Origin: a candidate division KSB1 bacterium
Lineage (GTDB): Bacteria > Zhuqueibacterota > Zhuqueibacteria > JANLFK01 > Oleimicrobiaceae
Direction of reading: 5' to 3'
NCBI GenBank assembly: GCA_024655945.1
Contig: JANLFK010000013.1
Location: 62,001 to 126,000 of the forward strand
DNA length: 64,000 bases
Shown here: in pieces, positions 1-7,495 of the stretch
Layout: each line of letters opens with the position of its first letter
Numbering within the stretch: the stretch's first letter is position 1
Translations under genes and position numbers: made by a program
Notes under the pieces: generated by a model
The model's database searches: none
Told to the model about the DNA's origin: nothing
What the model saw: only the letters and a program-made list of their open reading frames with translations

Positions 1-153
1 CTGGCACTTGTGGCGGGCGACAGGCTGCACATTGGCCTTGCCGAGACGATGCTCGGCAACTGGCATGTGGGGATGCTGGTGAGTCTTGGGGCTTTCCTCG
101 GTCTCTGCCTGTTTCTCTACCGTTATGCCATGAGCGCACGGGCACAGCGGTAG
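1..153 (+). CDS. C-terminal end of a membrane protein (partial)
   Basis: Frame 1 is open from the window edge to a TAG at 151-153, giving the last 50 residues of a protein whose start lies outside. The tail holds one clear hydrophobic segment (about residues 25-41, GMLVSLGAFLGLCLFLYRY) followed by a short basic end (SARAQR), the look of a final transmembrane helix with a cytoplasmic tail. I do not recognise the family. It runs convergently with the HEAT-repeat gene, and a strong hairpin lies between them. Confidence 0.55.
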   Translation: MALVAGDRLHIGLAETMLGNWHVGMLVSLGAFLGLCLFLYRYAMSARAQR

Positions 154-170
154 GAAGGGCTTGCGTCGCC

Positions 171-218
171 AAAGACAAAAGGGCAGAGGACAGGAGCGAC
201 AACTCCTGCCCTCTGCCC
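171..218 (-). terminator. Rho-independent terminator of the HEAT-repeat gene
   Basis: Inverted repeat GGGCAGAGG-A-CAGGAG (181-196) and CTCCTG-C-CCTCTGCCC (203-218), 15 pairs with one A/C mismatch and a 6-nt loop. On the minus strand the stem is followed by TTTTGTCTTT, so it fits the end of the minus-strand gene stopping at 238. The stem could also act on the plus-strand gene ending at 153, but there it lacks a T-run. Confidence 0.75.
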
Positions 219-237
219 ACTGTGCACACACCTTAGG

Positions 238-627
238 TCAGAGCCGGTCTGCCAGCCTGGTGCTTTCCATGGCCTGCACGACTCCTGCCAGCACGCGTCG
301 CACCGTCTTGTTGACGTCCTGCTTGGCGCGACGGCGCAAGAGCGGCAAGGCCTGCGGGTCGCCGATCTTGCACAGAGCCACCGCGGCAGTAATGCGCGCC
401 GCATAGTCGAGGTCGTGTTCGACCATCCACATGAGGCGGGGCACCGCCGCCCGGCATTGCCTGTCGCCAAGGAGCTGCGCGGCGCTGGTGCGCACCCCGC
501 GGTTGCCATCGCTCAGGCAGGCAATCAGGTAGCGCTCGTACTCTCCATTCGGCGCACCGGCCTTCGCCGGAAGGACGCCACACAGGGCGACGATGGCACT
601 CAGCAGCACAACGCGTGTCGCTTTCAT
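238..627 (-). CDS. Small exported HEAT-repeat protein
   Basis: 129 residues. The start at 627 (ATG) has GAGGAGG 8 bases upstream and opens a Sec signal peptide (MKATRVVLLSAIVALCGVLPAKA). The mature part reads as HEAT/PBS-lyase-type helical repeats: LIACLSDGNRGVRTSAAQLL, AVPRLMWMVEHDLDYAARITAAVAL and LPLLRRRAKQDVNKTVRRVL. These are typical scaffold repeats of protein-protein contacts, so a periplasmic binding or adaptor role is inferred; there is no catalytic motif. It lies just downstream of the sigma-54 activator in the same direction and has its own terminator. A near-consensus sigma-54 site lies about 45 bases upstream of the start. Confidence 0.8.
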   Translation of the reverse strand: MKATRVVLLSAIVALCGVLPAKAGAPNGEYERYLIACLSDGNRGVRTSAAQLLGDRQCRAAVPRLMWMVEHDLDYAARITAAVALCKIGDPQALPLLRRRAKQDVNKTVRRVLAGVVQAMESTRLADRL

Positions 628-670
628 CTCATGGGCCTCCTCGGTTTGTTCACCATCCTCCCAGCCCATC

Positions 671-686
671 TTCAATTCCTATGCCA
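671..686 (-). promoter_or_regulatory. Possible sigma-54 (-24/-12) promoter for the HEAT-repeat gene
   Basis: The minus strand reads TGGCATAGGAATTGAA. The -24 GG and the -12 dinucleotide are spaced by 10 bases as in the TGGCAC-N5-TTGCA consensus, but the -12 GC is GA here. The next gene upstream encodes a sigma-54 activator, which makes the match more interesting. This is one imperfect match and is weakly supported. Confidence 0.25.
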
Positions 687-856
687 TGACGGACGAAAAG
701 CGGTTTGGGTGCTCTTTTCGTGGGCATTCTAACCATTTGTGAAGGCAAGAGATGGCAGGTCACAGAAAACGGTTCTGGCTACGCGGCAGAAGTGATTCTG
801 GGGGGCCTCGGTGAAGTGGTACAAATCCCCCATGTCCGCGGCACGGGCCGTACCAC

Positions 857-2374
857 TCACGGCGGGGCGATGCGGTATTTGACTAACTTTTCTCGCAGTG
901 TCTTGCGGGCAATGCCCAAGATGCGCGCCGCTTGCGATTTGTTGTGCCCCACGGCGCGCATGACCTGCTCGATGTAGCGCCGCTCCAGTTGCTCGAGGGT
1001 CAAGTGCTCGCTGTCCGCTACCAGGGCCTTCCCCTCCAGCGGAGAAAAGGGCACGAGGTGAAAGGTGAGATAGGGTCCGCGCTCGAGAATCACGGCCCGT
1101 TCGATGATGTTTTGGAGCTCCCTGACGTTGCCGGGATAATCGTAGGCGACAAGCCTCTGCTGCGCGCGCGGGTCAATGCCTTTGAGGGGCTTCTGGTACC
1201 TCCTGGCAAAGCGCCTGACAAAGAAATCGGCCAACAGGGGGATATCCTCCCGACGCTGACGGAGGGGAGGAAGTGCGATTTCAACCACGTTGATCCGGTA
1301 GTAAAGATCTTCGCGGAACCTGCCCAGGTTAATCTCCTGGCGCAAGTCGCGGTTGGTGGCAGTAATCAGGCGCACGTCAACCTGCAAGGTGTCGTTACCA
1401 CCCACCCGCTGGAAAGTCCCCAATTCGATGACCCGCAAAAGCTTGGCCTGGACGGCGAGGCTCATGTCGCCTATTTCGTCCAAGAAGAGCGTTGAGCCAT
1501 GGGCAAACTCGAACTTGCCCATTTTGCGAGAACATGCGCCAGTGAAGGCTCCTTTCTCGTGGCCGAACAGCTCGCTCTCCACCAGAGCGTCGGGAAGTGC
1601 AGCGCAGTTGACCGTCACCATGGGACATGTGGCGCGCTGGCTCTTGCGGTGGATTGCTCGGGCCACCAGCTCTTTGCCCGTGCCACTCTCGCCGGCAATG
1701 AGCACGGGCACATCGCGGGGGGCCACCTCGTCGATGAGCTGGCGCACGGCTTGCATCGCCGGCGACTGCCCCAGCAGTTCAGGCTCCCCTTCCTGCCCTC
1801 GCACCTGGAAGCCAATCAGCCGTTGCCTGGCTTGTTTTCCCTGGCCGCCAGTCATGCGTTGCTCCTGTGGGAGGAGCCGCTCCAGGCACATCACCCCCTG
1901 GCTCATGAGCACACGCAAGGCGTCCAGCTCGCGAGCGCCATAGTCGGTGCCATCTCCCTTTTGCCCCAGACTGAGCACGCCCACCAGGAGGCCTTTCACG
2001 TAGAAAGGAAGACGTAGCTCACAACGGAAGTGGCGCGCCTCCCCCGGTGCGAACATCATCAGAAACCTCGCCCCTTGCTCCTCTGCCAAGGCGAGCAGCT
2101 CGCCGCCTTCGTACATCCATTTTGCCACATCCTCGGTGAGCACCAGTCGCGCTTCTAGCGATCGGGACGCCGGGAAGCCCCGCACCCGCTCGTGGGTAAG
2201 GCGAAGCATCTGCGCGTCGAAGAGCATCAGCGACGCCTGGCAGCAGCCAACCAAGCGCACTGCACCGTCGATGAGCGCGTCCAGCAAGGCGTCCAGATCC
2301 TGGCAGGGGAGGAGGGCCTCGCCCACCTCCGCCAGCCGACTCAGTAGCGCACTGTACTCGTCAGGGGTCGTCAT
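857..2374 (-). CDS. Sigma-54-dependent transcriptional activator (GAF-AAA+-Fis)
   Basis: 505 residues in the normal NtrC-family layout. A GAF-like sensory domain occupies about residues 10-165. The AAA+ core has Walker A GESGTGKE near 228-235, the sigma-54-contacting GAFTGA loop near 275-280 and Walker B LFLDEIGD near 296-303. A C-terminal Fis-type helix-turn-helix (NKSQAARILGIARKTLREKL) binds enhancer DNA. The N-terminal domain is not a response-regulator receiver, so activation is probably by a small ligand or a partner rather than phosphorylation. All core motifs are intact. Target genes are unknown; the HEAT gene immediately downstream is a candidate. Confidence 0.93.
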   Translation of the reverse strand: MTTPDEYSALLSRLAEVGEALLPCQDLDALLDALIDGAVRLVGCCQASLMLFDAQMLRLTHERVRGFPASRSLEARLVLTEDVAKWMYEGGELLALAEEQGARFLMMFAPGEARHFRCELRLPFYVKGLLVGVLSLGQKGDGTDYGARELDALRVLMSQGVMCLERLLPQEQRMTGGQGKQARQRLIGFQVRGQEGEPELLGQSPAMQAVRQLIDEVAPRDVPVLIAGESGTGKELVARAIHRKSQRATCPMVTVNCAALPDALVESELFGHEKGAFTGACSRKMGKFEFAHGSTLFLDEIGDMSLAVQAKLLRVIELGTFQRVGGNDTLQVDVRLITATNRDLRQEINLGRFREDLYYRINVVEIALPPLRQRREDIPLLADFFVRRFARRYQKPLKGIDPRAQQRLVAYDYPGNVRELQNIIERAVILERGPYLTFHLVPFSPLEGKALVADSEHLTLEQLERRYIEQVMRAVGHNKSQAARILGIARKTLREKLVKYRIAPP

Positions 2375-2853
2375 TGCAGCTCTTCATACAGAGCATCAGG
2401 GCACAAAGTTGCAGACAAAATGTTGGGGTATTGCCGAAATGCCGAGCGAGGGCGCGCCGCACGCAAGGGCCAAGCCCCAGATCGCGGCGGCAGAGGCCGG
2501 ACGCAAGATGAGCCTCAGTCCTGCAACGCGAAACGCCCAGAAAAGCTCACGCTCGCGTCTGCAAGAAGTAGCAGCTTGTCACGTGCCCGCCAAGGGTTCG
2601 CGAAGGTGGGAACGGCAGGCCTGCTGTCCCACGCTGAGGGGCAGGGGCGGAGCCGGCCACCTCACAAGGCCCAAGCTTTCTTCTCCCCCGTTCGGCCTTT
2701 TAGGGCACTTTGTCGCAGCTGGGCCTGAGAAGATGGCACAGCACTCCAGGCTGGCACAGGAGTAGTGGGTGAAGCCCAGCCGGAAGAGGAAAACTGGGGA
2801 CTTGTAGGTGAGGGCAAACTCCCCTCCCCCGCCAAATGTGTCCAAGGAAAGGC
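2375..2853. other. 479-base intergenic region
   Basis: Lies between the start of the sigma-54 activator and the stop of the last envelope-operon gene, both on the minus strand. Short open frames here have no ribosome-binding sites or recognisable products. I found no convincing promoter, terminator or repeat. The promoter of the activator must lie here but no clear -35/-10 pair stands out. Confidence 0.5.
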
Positions 2854-3648
2854 TCAGAAACGATACAGAGCGGCCACTCGCATGGTGGCGCCGGCCGCAG
2901 AATACCTCCAATCCACCCCCAATTCCACGCCCCCCTGGTGCGCGTGGCGATTGCTCCGCTTGGCCAGCCACATGGCATCGATGGCGCTCACCAGATGGTT
3001 GGCAATGATGGCCCCCACTGCCATGAGCGAGCGCTGGTAAGCGTTGTCGGCACCCACGCGCAGGTGTGCGTAGCGTATGCGCTCCACATCGCTCGGCCAC
3101 GCCCAGAAATAGGTCTCTGTGTCCAGGTAGACCTTCGGCAAGTTGCGCTCTCGCAGCATCGCCGCGTTGTACGCCTCAATGTCGATGTAGTTACCGATGT
3201 CCACGAAGTAGCGGTGTGACTTGCCCCGGGGCTCGACGCCTGCCTGTGCGGCCGCGTAGGCGCGATAGTCCTCGCTGCGCCAGTCGCCGTACACCCGGAA
3301 GGCCGCAAATCCAGCCCACAGCGTTGCTTCTGCCGCCATAAAGGCCCACCCGCGAGTCGCCGCCCCGCCATAGCGCTCCCCCAACCCGGGAAGGAGCAAC
3401 GAGAGTAAGAACGCCCGCGCCGGTGACTTCTCCTTCACTTCGCTTGTGGGCAGGGCAGGTGCCGCCAGCCAGCTCACGCCTGGAGCCTCTCTGCAGAACT
3501 CCTGCGCCACCCCCTGAGCACAGAGCGCGCCGGGCGAAAACCTCATGGCTGCGTTCAGCGAGTCCCCGCGGGGCAACTCCTGGCTCAGGCCACATGCGGA
3601 GAGCGCGAGCACTCCGACTACCACGCTCGTCTTGCTCAGGCCCTTCAC
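2854..3648 (-). CDS. DUF5683-like envelope protein, possible lipoprotein
   Basis: 264 residues from a GTG start at 3648 that overlaps the stop of the upstream gene (GTGA). The N-terminus resembles a lipoprotein signal (VVVGVLALSAC, lipobox LSAC). A DUF5683-type segment follows (FLLSLLLPGLGERYGGAATRG), then a hydrophobic stretch and a soluble part with GNYIDIEAYN. It ends with a second hydrophobic segment, ANHLVSAIDAMWLAKRSNR. The preceding gene encodes a paralogue with the same landmarks. Function is unknown. The family is common in Bacteroidota-like genomes as small envelope proteins. It is the last gene of a four-gene envelope operon. Confidence 0.75.
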   Translation of the reverse strand: MKGLSKTSVVVGVLALSACGLSQELPRGDSLNAAMRFSPGALCAQGVAQEFCREAPGVSWLAAPALPTSEVKEKSPARAFLLSLLLPGLGERYGGAATRGWAFMAAEATLWAGFAAFRVYGDWRSEDYRAYAAAQAGVEPRGKSHRYFVDIGNYIDIEAYNAAMLRERNLPKVYLDTETYFWAWPSDVERIRYAHLRVGADNAYQRSLMAVGAIIANHLVSAIDAMWLAKRSNRHAHQGGVELGVDWRYSAAGATMRVAALYRF

Positions 3649-4466
3649 CAGTTCACCCGCAGGCTAAGCAGATAGTCCCCTGTCTGCGGCATCGGGACGA
3701 TGCGCAGCGAGGTATGCGCCACACGACGGTTATGCCGCGACACGGTCCATGCTGCATCCAACGCGCTTAGTCCGTGATTGGCGAGAGCAATCATTTGGCA
3801 GGTGGCCGCCTTCTTATAGGCCTTGTTGCTCTTGTCCCGCAATGTCTCGTAGTAGTCACGCCGCGCCGAATCTCTCCCCCGCGGCGTGTTGGTATCGTCC
3901 CAGCCGATATTGAATTGGTCGTACTTGCCGATCATCTCATAGTACTGCTGGTCCTTTTCCTCGTGCAAGAAGTGGCTAAAGTGCTCGCGTTCCCACTGGC
4001 GGAGAGCAGGCAAATCTGACGCGGGCAGGCCCGATTCCAGGGCGATCCAGGCCCAATACTCATCCTCCCGCCAGTGGGCATCGGCGAACTGGTGGAACTG
4101 CGCCTTGATGCGGTCGCTATCCTTGTCCCAGTGGGCGTAGAAAACCCAGCTTGCCACTTCTACCGCGACAAAGCCGAGGGCCTTCCAATGGGAACCGGCG
4201 TAGACCTGGCCGGCGCCGGGTATTGCCGCTGATGCCAACCCGCCGAGGAGCGGAGATTTTCGCCTCCCCTCGGCATTGCCCATTTGTTCCTCAGATGTCA
4301 GCGCCGCACGCAGCCATGGGCTGAGCAACGCAGCCTGAAAGGTGTGCTCATCAACTGGCGCGTAAGCGCGCTCCATTCGAAGGAATGACTTCTGTGCCGC
4401 CGCGTCTCTTGCCACAACAGCAAGAGAGCAGCAGGCAGCCAGTGCGACCAGAAAGTTGCGGGTCAT
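3645..4466 (-). CDS. DUF5683-like envelope protein
   Basis: 273 residues. The ATG at 4466 has AAGGAGG upstream and starts a Sec signal peptide (FLVALAACCSLAVVARDAAAQ). The DUF5683 signature LASAAIPGAGQVYAGSHWKA is followed by a hydrophobic helix (LGFVAVEVASWVFYAHW). Next come an acidic/aromatic soluble region and a C-terminal block, ANHGLSALDAAWTVSRHNRR, matching the downstream neighbour. The pair therefore looks like a tandem duplication that has diverged. It starts 22 bases after the propeller/barrel protein and is coupled to the next gene by a GTGA overlap. No catalytic motif is visible. Confidence 0.8.
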   Translation of the reverse strand: MTRNFLVALAACCSLAVVARDAAAQKSFLRMERAYAPVDEHTFQAALLSPWLRAALTSEEQMGNAEGRRKSPLLGGLASAAIPGAGQVYAGSHWKALGFVAVEVASWVFYAHWDKDSDRIKAQFHQFADAHWREDEYWAWIALESGLPASDLPALRQWEREHFSHFLHEEKDQQYYEMIGKYDQFNIGWDDTNTPRGRDSARRDYYETLRDKSNKAYKKAATCQMIALANHGLSALDAAWTVSRHNRRVAHTSLRIVPMPQTGDYLLSLRVNW

Positions 4467-4488
4467 GGTGCCCAAATCCTCCTTGCCG

Positions 4489-7470
4489 CTATTCCCAGAA
4501 GGCGAACGCAAGACCGAAGTGATAGCGCCATTGCTGGCCGTGGCGAAGGCCGGTGGAGGCGTTCGTGAAAGCGTCCAAGCCGTAGGCAGCGCTCAGCCAA
4601 AGGCGCGTCGGGTAGCCATAGAACGAGAACGCCTCGAGCCGGAGCTCCACGCCTACGTCGCGCTTAAAATCCTTCGGCTCCAGCCGCCCGTTGAAGGCAT
4701 TCCCCCAGTCAGCAAAAGCCCCCGCGTAGAGTTTGTCCATGGTCACCTGCAGCACCTTGCGCTTGATACTCCTGCACAAGGGGAAGCGGTAGTTCACACT
4801 GGTGACCAGCATCTTCCGTCCCTCGATGCTGTAGTAGGAGTAGCCACGCATGCCGTCCAAGCCGCCGGCGAAGAAGTTGAAGAAACTGTCCACCGGGCGG
4901 TCAATGTAGCCGGCACGCAGGCGCAGGCCTAAGGCGTGCCGACTGACCGGAACGCGCAAGTACTCCTGCCAGTCCAGTTGGACGAGGTTGTAGTTGTACG
5001 GCGTGTACTTCTCCTGTACAGTGCCGTAGGGGTTGTCGGTGGAAAAGTCTTCAAAGAACTTGTTGAACTCGTAGCGGTACGTGAACCTAGTCCTGCGCCC
5101 TGCCGCCGGGGCGATTTCGCTCGTCACTGCCCGGCGGACGAGGTCAACCTCGCAGTCGACGCCGACCCGATTGCCGATGAAGTACGTGTTGGCGGGCGAC
5201 CACCATCGCTTGTTCTGAAAGTAAAAGTCAGCGATCTTGCTCGTGTATTGCGCATGCGAAAAGACTGGCCTGACCAACAGCGCGTCAAACAGCCAGTAGC
5301 GGCACCCCATCTCCGCCTCCAATACGTTGAAGCGCAATTTCACCGGCAAGAGCGGCTCGCCCTGCAAGATCTCGATGCGTTCGTCCGTGTGCAAAGAAAA
5401 TGCGTAAAGCTCCAGAAAAAGCGTCGGCGCGAAGCGCCGGTACTCGAAGATGGCAAATATGTCAAAATCGCGGGCCAGGTTCACGCCGAGCCCGCCGAGC
5501 AGTGCATAACGGTCAACCATGTCAGAGGAGTAGAAGTAGCTTCCCAGCTTCACGCGCCCATAATCGAGCATGATGCGGGGGAGGAAGGTAAGCTGCGAAT
5601 AGGCCATCCGGTAGGGCCGTGCTGGCGGGACAGCAGATGAGTCCACTGGACTCATGCCTGACACTGGCGGTGATGAGTTTGAACCGTCGCTCCCCGGCAG
5701 AGGCAAGCGAAGAGCCGCCACCGGTGCCTGCGACGAGACCTTCTGCAGCGCAATCTTGTAGCCGTCCGCGCCGAAAGAAGAGTAGAGCAACTCGCCCGCC
5801 CCATTGACATCCGGCATAAAGGCGCCGCCCTCGACATTGGTCACCTGCTCGACCATCGTGCCGGCCACGTCAACTCGGTAGATGTTGAAGATCCCGGTGC
5901 GGTCCCAGCTAAAGTAGACCCAGCGGCCGTCCGGGGAGAACCGAGCGTCGCGAGCCTCCCCCTCGTCGATCAGCAGGCGCGTAGACCCCGAGCTCAAATC
6001 CATGAGCACGATGCTCCGCCCATGTGCCTTTCCCTGGGCGAAGACCAGACTCCTGCCATCCGCTGACCAGCGCGGCCCGTGGATTGTCTCGCCGTCTTTG
6101 TTTGCCGTGAGGTAGCGGAGCCCGGTGCCGTCTGCGCGCAGCGTGCAGAGGTTATCGGTCCCGTCTCTGCTTACCACACACGCCAGCAGCTGGCCGTCCG
6201 GGGACCAGTCCGGGTCGCGAGCGCGCAGGGCGGTGCTGAGACGTGTTTCGCGCTTGCGGCTCAGCTCGTAGACGTGGAGGTCAAAGAGCCGCGAGCCATG
6301 CGCACACAATCGCCGCCGCGCATAGACCAGCCGCGTGCCGTCCGGCGACCAAGAGACCTGGCCCTGCACGCCACGCGCTATCCCCTGCCGCGAAGCGGTG
6401 GTGCGGTCGTACACAAACAGAGTCGTCTGGCTGAGATAGTCGCGGTCGCCCGTCCCCACATAGGCGAAACGCTGGCCATCCGGAGCCCACGCGGCGGAGA
6501 GGTTGCTGATTCCCTCCCTCACCAAAAGTTCGCCCTCGGCACGATTCTGCCGCACCGGCGCCAGCTGTTCCTCGTAGCGCTGCTGCAGCCACGAGCTCCA
6601 GTCACCGTAAAGCTGTTTTTCGGAAACGCGAAGCACCCGTTGCACCGCCCCGTTCATATCGAACTGGAATGGACGACCAAGCGCCGCACAGAGGCCAGAT
6701 AGTGCCTCCTCGCCAAACCGCTCCACGATGTACCTGACCAAGGAGTAGCCCTGGTTGTACACCCGCTCGTTGCCCAAGCTGTTGTTGCCAAAGACCCCCA
6801 TGGCGTCCAAGGAAAGAAGGTTGCCGCTGATAACCGCCGTGCGCAGCACCATGTCCCGGTGGGCATCCCAACTGTCGTGCCCCAGCGACGACAGCTGGTG
6901 CTGTGCCATGCCCTCGGCAAACCACATGGGGACTATGGTCATCGGCAGCGGGTAGGAGACGATGCGGTCGGGGTAACCCAACACGACATCGGGGCGCCGC
7001 TCATCTTCGCGGCCGATGGCCTGAAGGTAGAAAGCAGGGACGCGGCGCGTGATTTTGCGGGCTGCGCCAAGGGAGATCAAATGGCAGAACTCGTGCGTCA
7101 CCACGTTGGGCAGCCAGGCATGGGTGCCACGCAACTCAAAGTCCAGGGGTGGCGCCCAAATTTCCACCTTGTTGTCGTAGTAGTAGGCGGCCCCGTTCGA
7201 GTTGTCGTCATAGTCCTTGATGATAAAGTGCACCTTGCCGTCAGGACGATAGCCATAAAGTTCAGTCACGGGGCCATAGATCTGCTCGGCGATGCGCGCC
7301 ACCTCCCGCGCGGTGCGCTCCGTCCCCTCGTGAAAATGCACCGCAAAGTGCGCAGTCTCTAAGGTGTACCAGGAGAGCTCCGGGTGGTTGTACTCGGCCT
7401 CCTGTCCCGAAGCTCGAGCAAGACATAGCACCGCACCGGCCAAAGCGCAGGCAAGCCACTTTTTCACCAT
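4489..7470 (-). CDS. Exported metalloprotease-like / PD40 propeller / outer-membrane beta-barrel fusion
   Basis: 993 residues. A signal peptide (MVKKWLACALAGAVLCLARASG) precedes a peptidase-MA-like gluzincin domain with an intact zinc motif HEFCH near 126-130 and the downstream Glu in WFAEGMAQH near 183-191. TolB-like PD40 propeller blades follow (SWSPDGTRLVYA, DWSPDGQLLACV, RFSPDGRWVYFSW, about 320-560). The last ~370 residues are rich in alternating aromatic strands like a BamA/D15 surface-antigen barrel. It is predicted to be anchored in the outer membrane with protease and propeller in the periplasm or at the surface. A GTG at 7491, with GAGG just before it and 4 bases after the previous stop, is an alternative start. 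Substrate is unknown. Confidence 0.85.
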   Translation of the reverse strand: MVKKWLACALAGAVLCLARASGQEAEYNHPELSWYTLETAHFAVHFHEGTERTAREVARIAEQIYGPVTELYGYRPDGKVHFIIKDYDDNSNGAAYYYDNKVEIWAPPLDFELRGTHAWLPNVVTHEFCHLISLGAARKITRRVPAFYLQAIGREDERRPDVVLGYPDRIVSYPLPMTIVPMWFAEGMAQHQLSSLGHDSWDAHRDMVLRTAVISGNLLSLDAMGVFGNNSLGNERVYNQGYSLVRYIVERFGEEALSGLCAALGRPFQFDMNGAVQRVLRVSEKQLYGDWSSWLQQRYEEQLAPVRQNRAEGELLVREGISNLSAAWAPDGQRFAYVGTGDRDYLSQTTLFVYDRTTASRQGIARGVQGQVSWSPDGTRLVYARRRLCAHGSRLFDLHVYELSRKRETRLSTALRARDPDWSPDGQLLACVVSRDGTDNLCTLRADGTGLRYLTANKDGETIHGPRWSADGRSLVFAQGKAHGRSIVLMDLSSGSTRLLIDEGEARDARFSPDGRWVYFSWDRTGIFNIYRVDVAGTMVEQVTNVEGGAFMPDVNGAGELLYSSFGADGYKIALQKVSSQAPVAALRLPLPGSDGSNSSPPVSGMSPVDSSAVPPARPYRMAYSQLTFLPRIMLDYGRVKLGSYFYSSDMVDRYALLGGLGVNLARDFDIFAIFEYRRFAPTLFLELYAFSLHTDERIEILQGEPLLPVKLRFNVLEAEMGCRYWLFDALLVRPVFSHAQYTSKIADFYFQNKRWWSPANTYFIGNRVGVDCEVDLVRRAVTSEIAPAAGRRTRFTYRYEFNKFFEDFSTDNPYGTVQEKYTPYNYNLVQLDWQEYLRVPVSRHALGLRLRAGYIDRPVDSFFNFFAGGLDGMRGYSYYSIEGRKMLVTSVNYRFPLCRSIKRKVLQVTMDKLYAGAFADWGNAFNGRLEPKDFKRDVGVELRLEAFSFYGYPTRLWLSAAYGLDAFTNASTGLRHGQQWRYHFGLAFAFWE

Positions 7471-7495
7471 TGTGGTCACGCCCTGGCTCACGAGC

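Noticed and set aside
123-583. Overlapping ORFs of 80-130 codons on both strands around the HEAT gene.
   Set aside because: Arg/Pro/Ala-rich frames without ribosome sites, shadows of the real gene in G+C-rich DNA.
841-856. 8-bp inverted repeat AGTGGTAC/GTACCACT around 813-857 as terminator of the sigma-54 activator.
   Set aside because: No T-run follows on either strand; may be chance or an operator.
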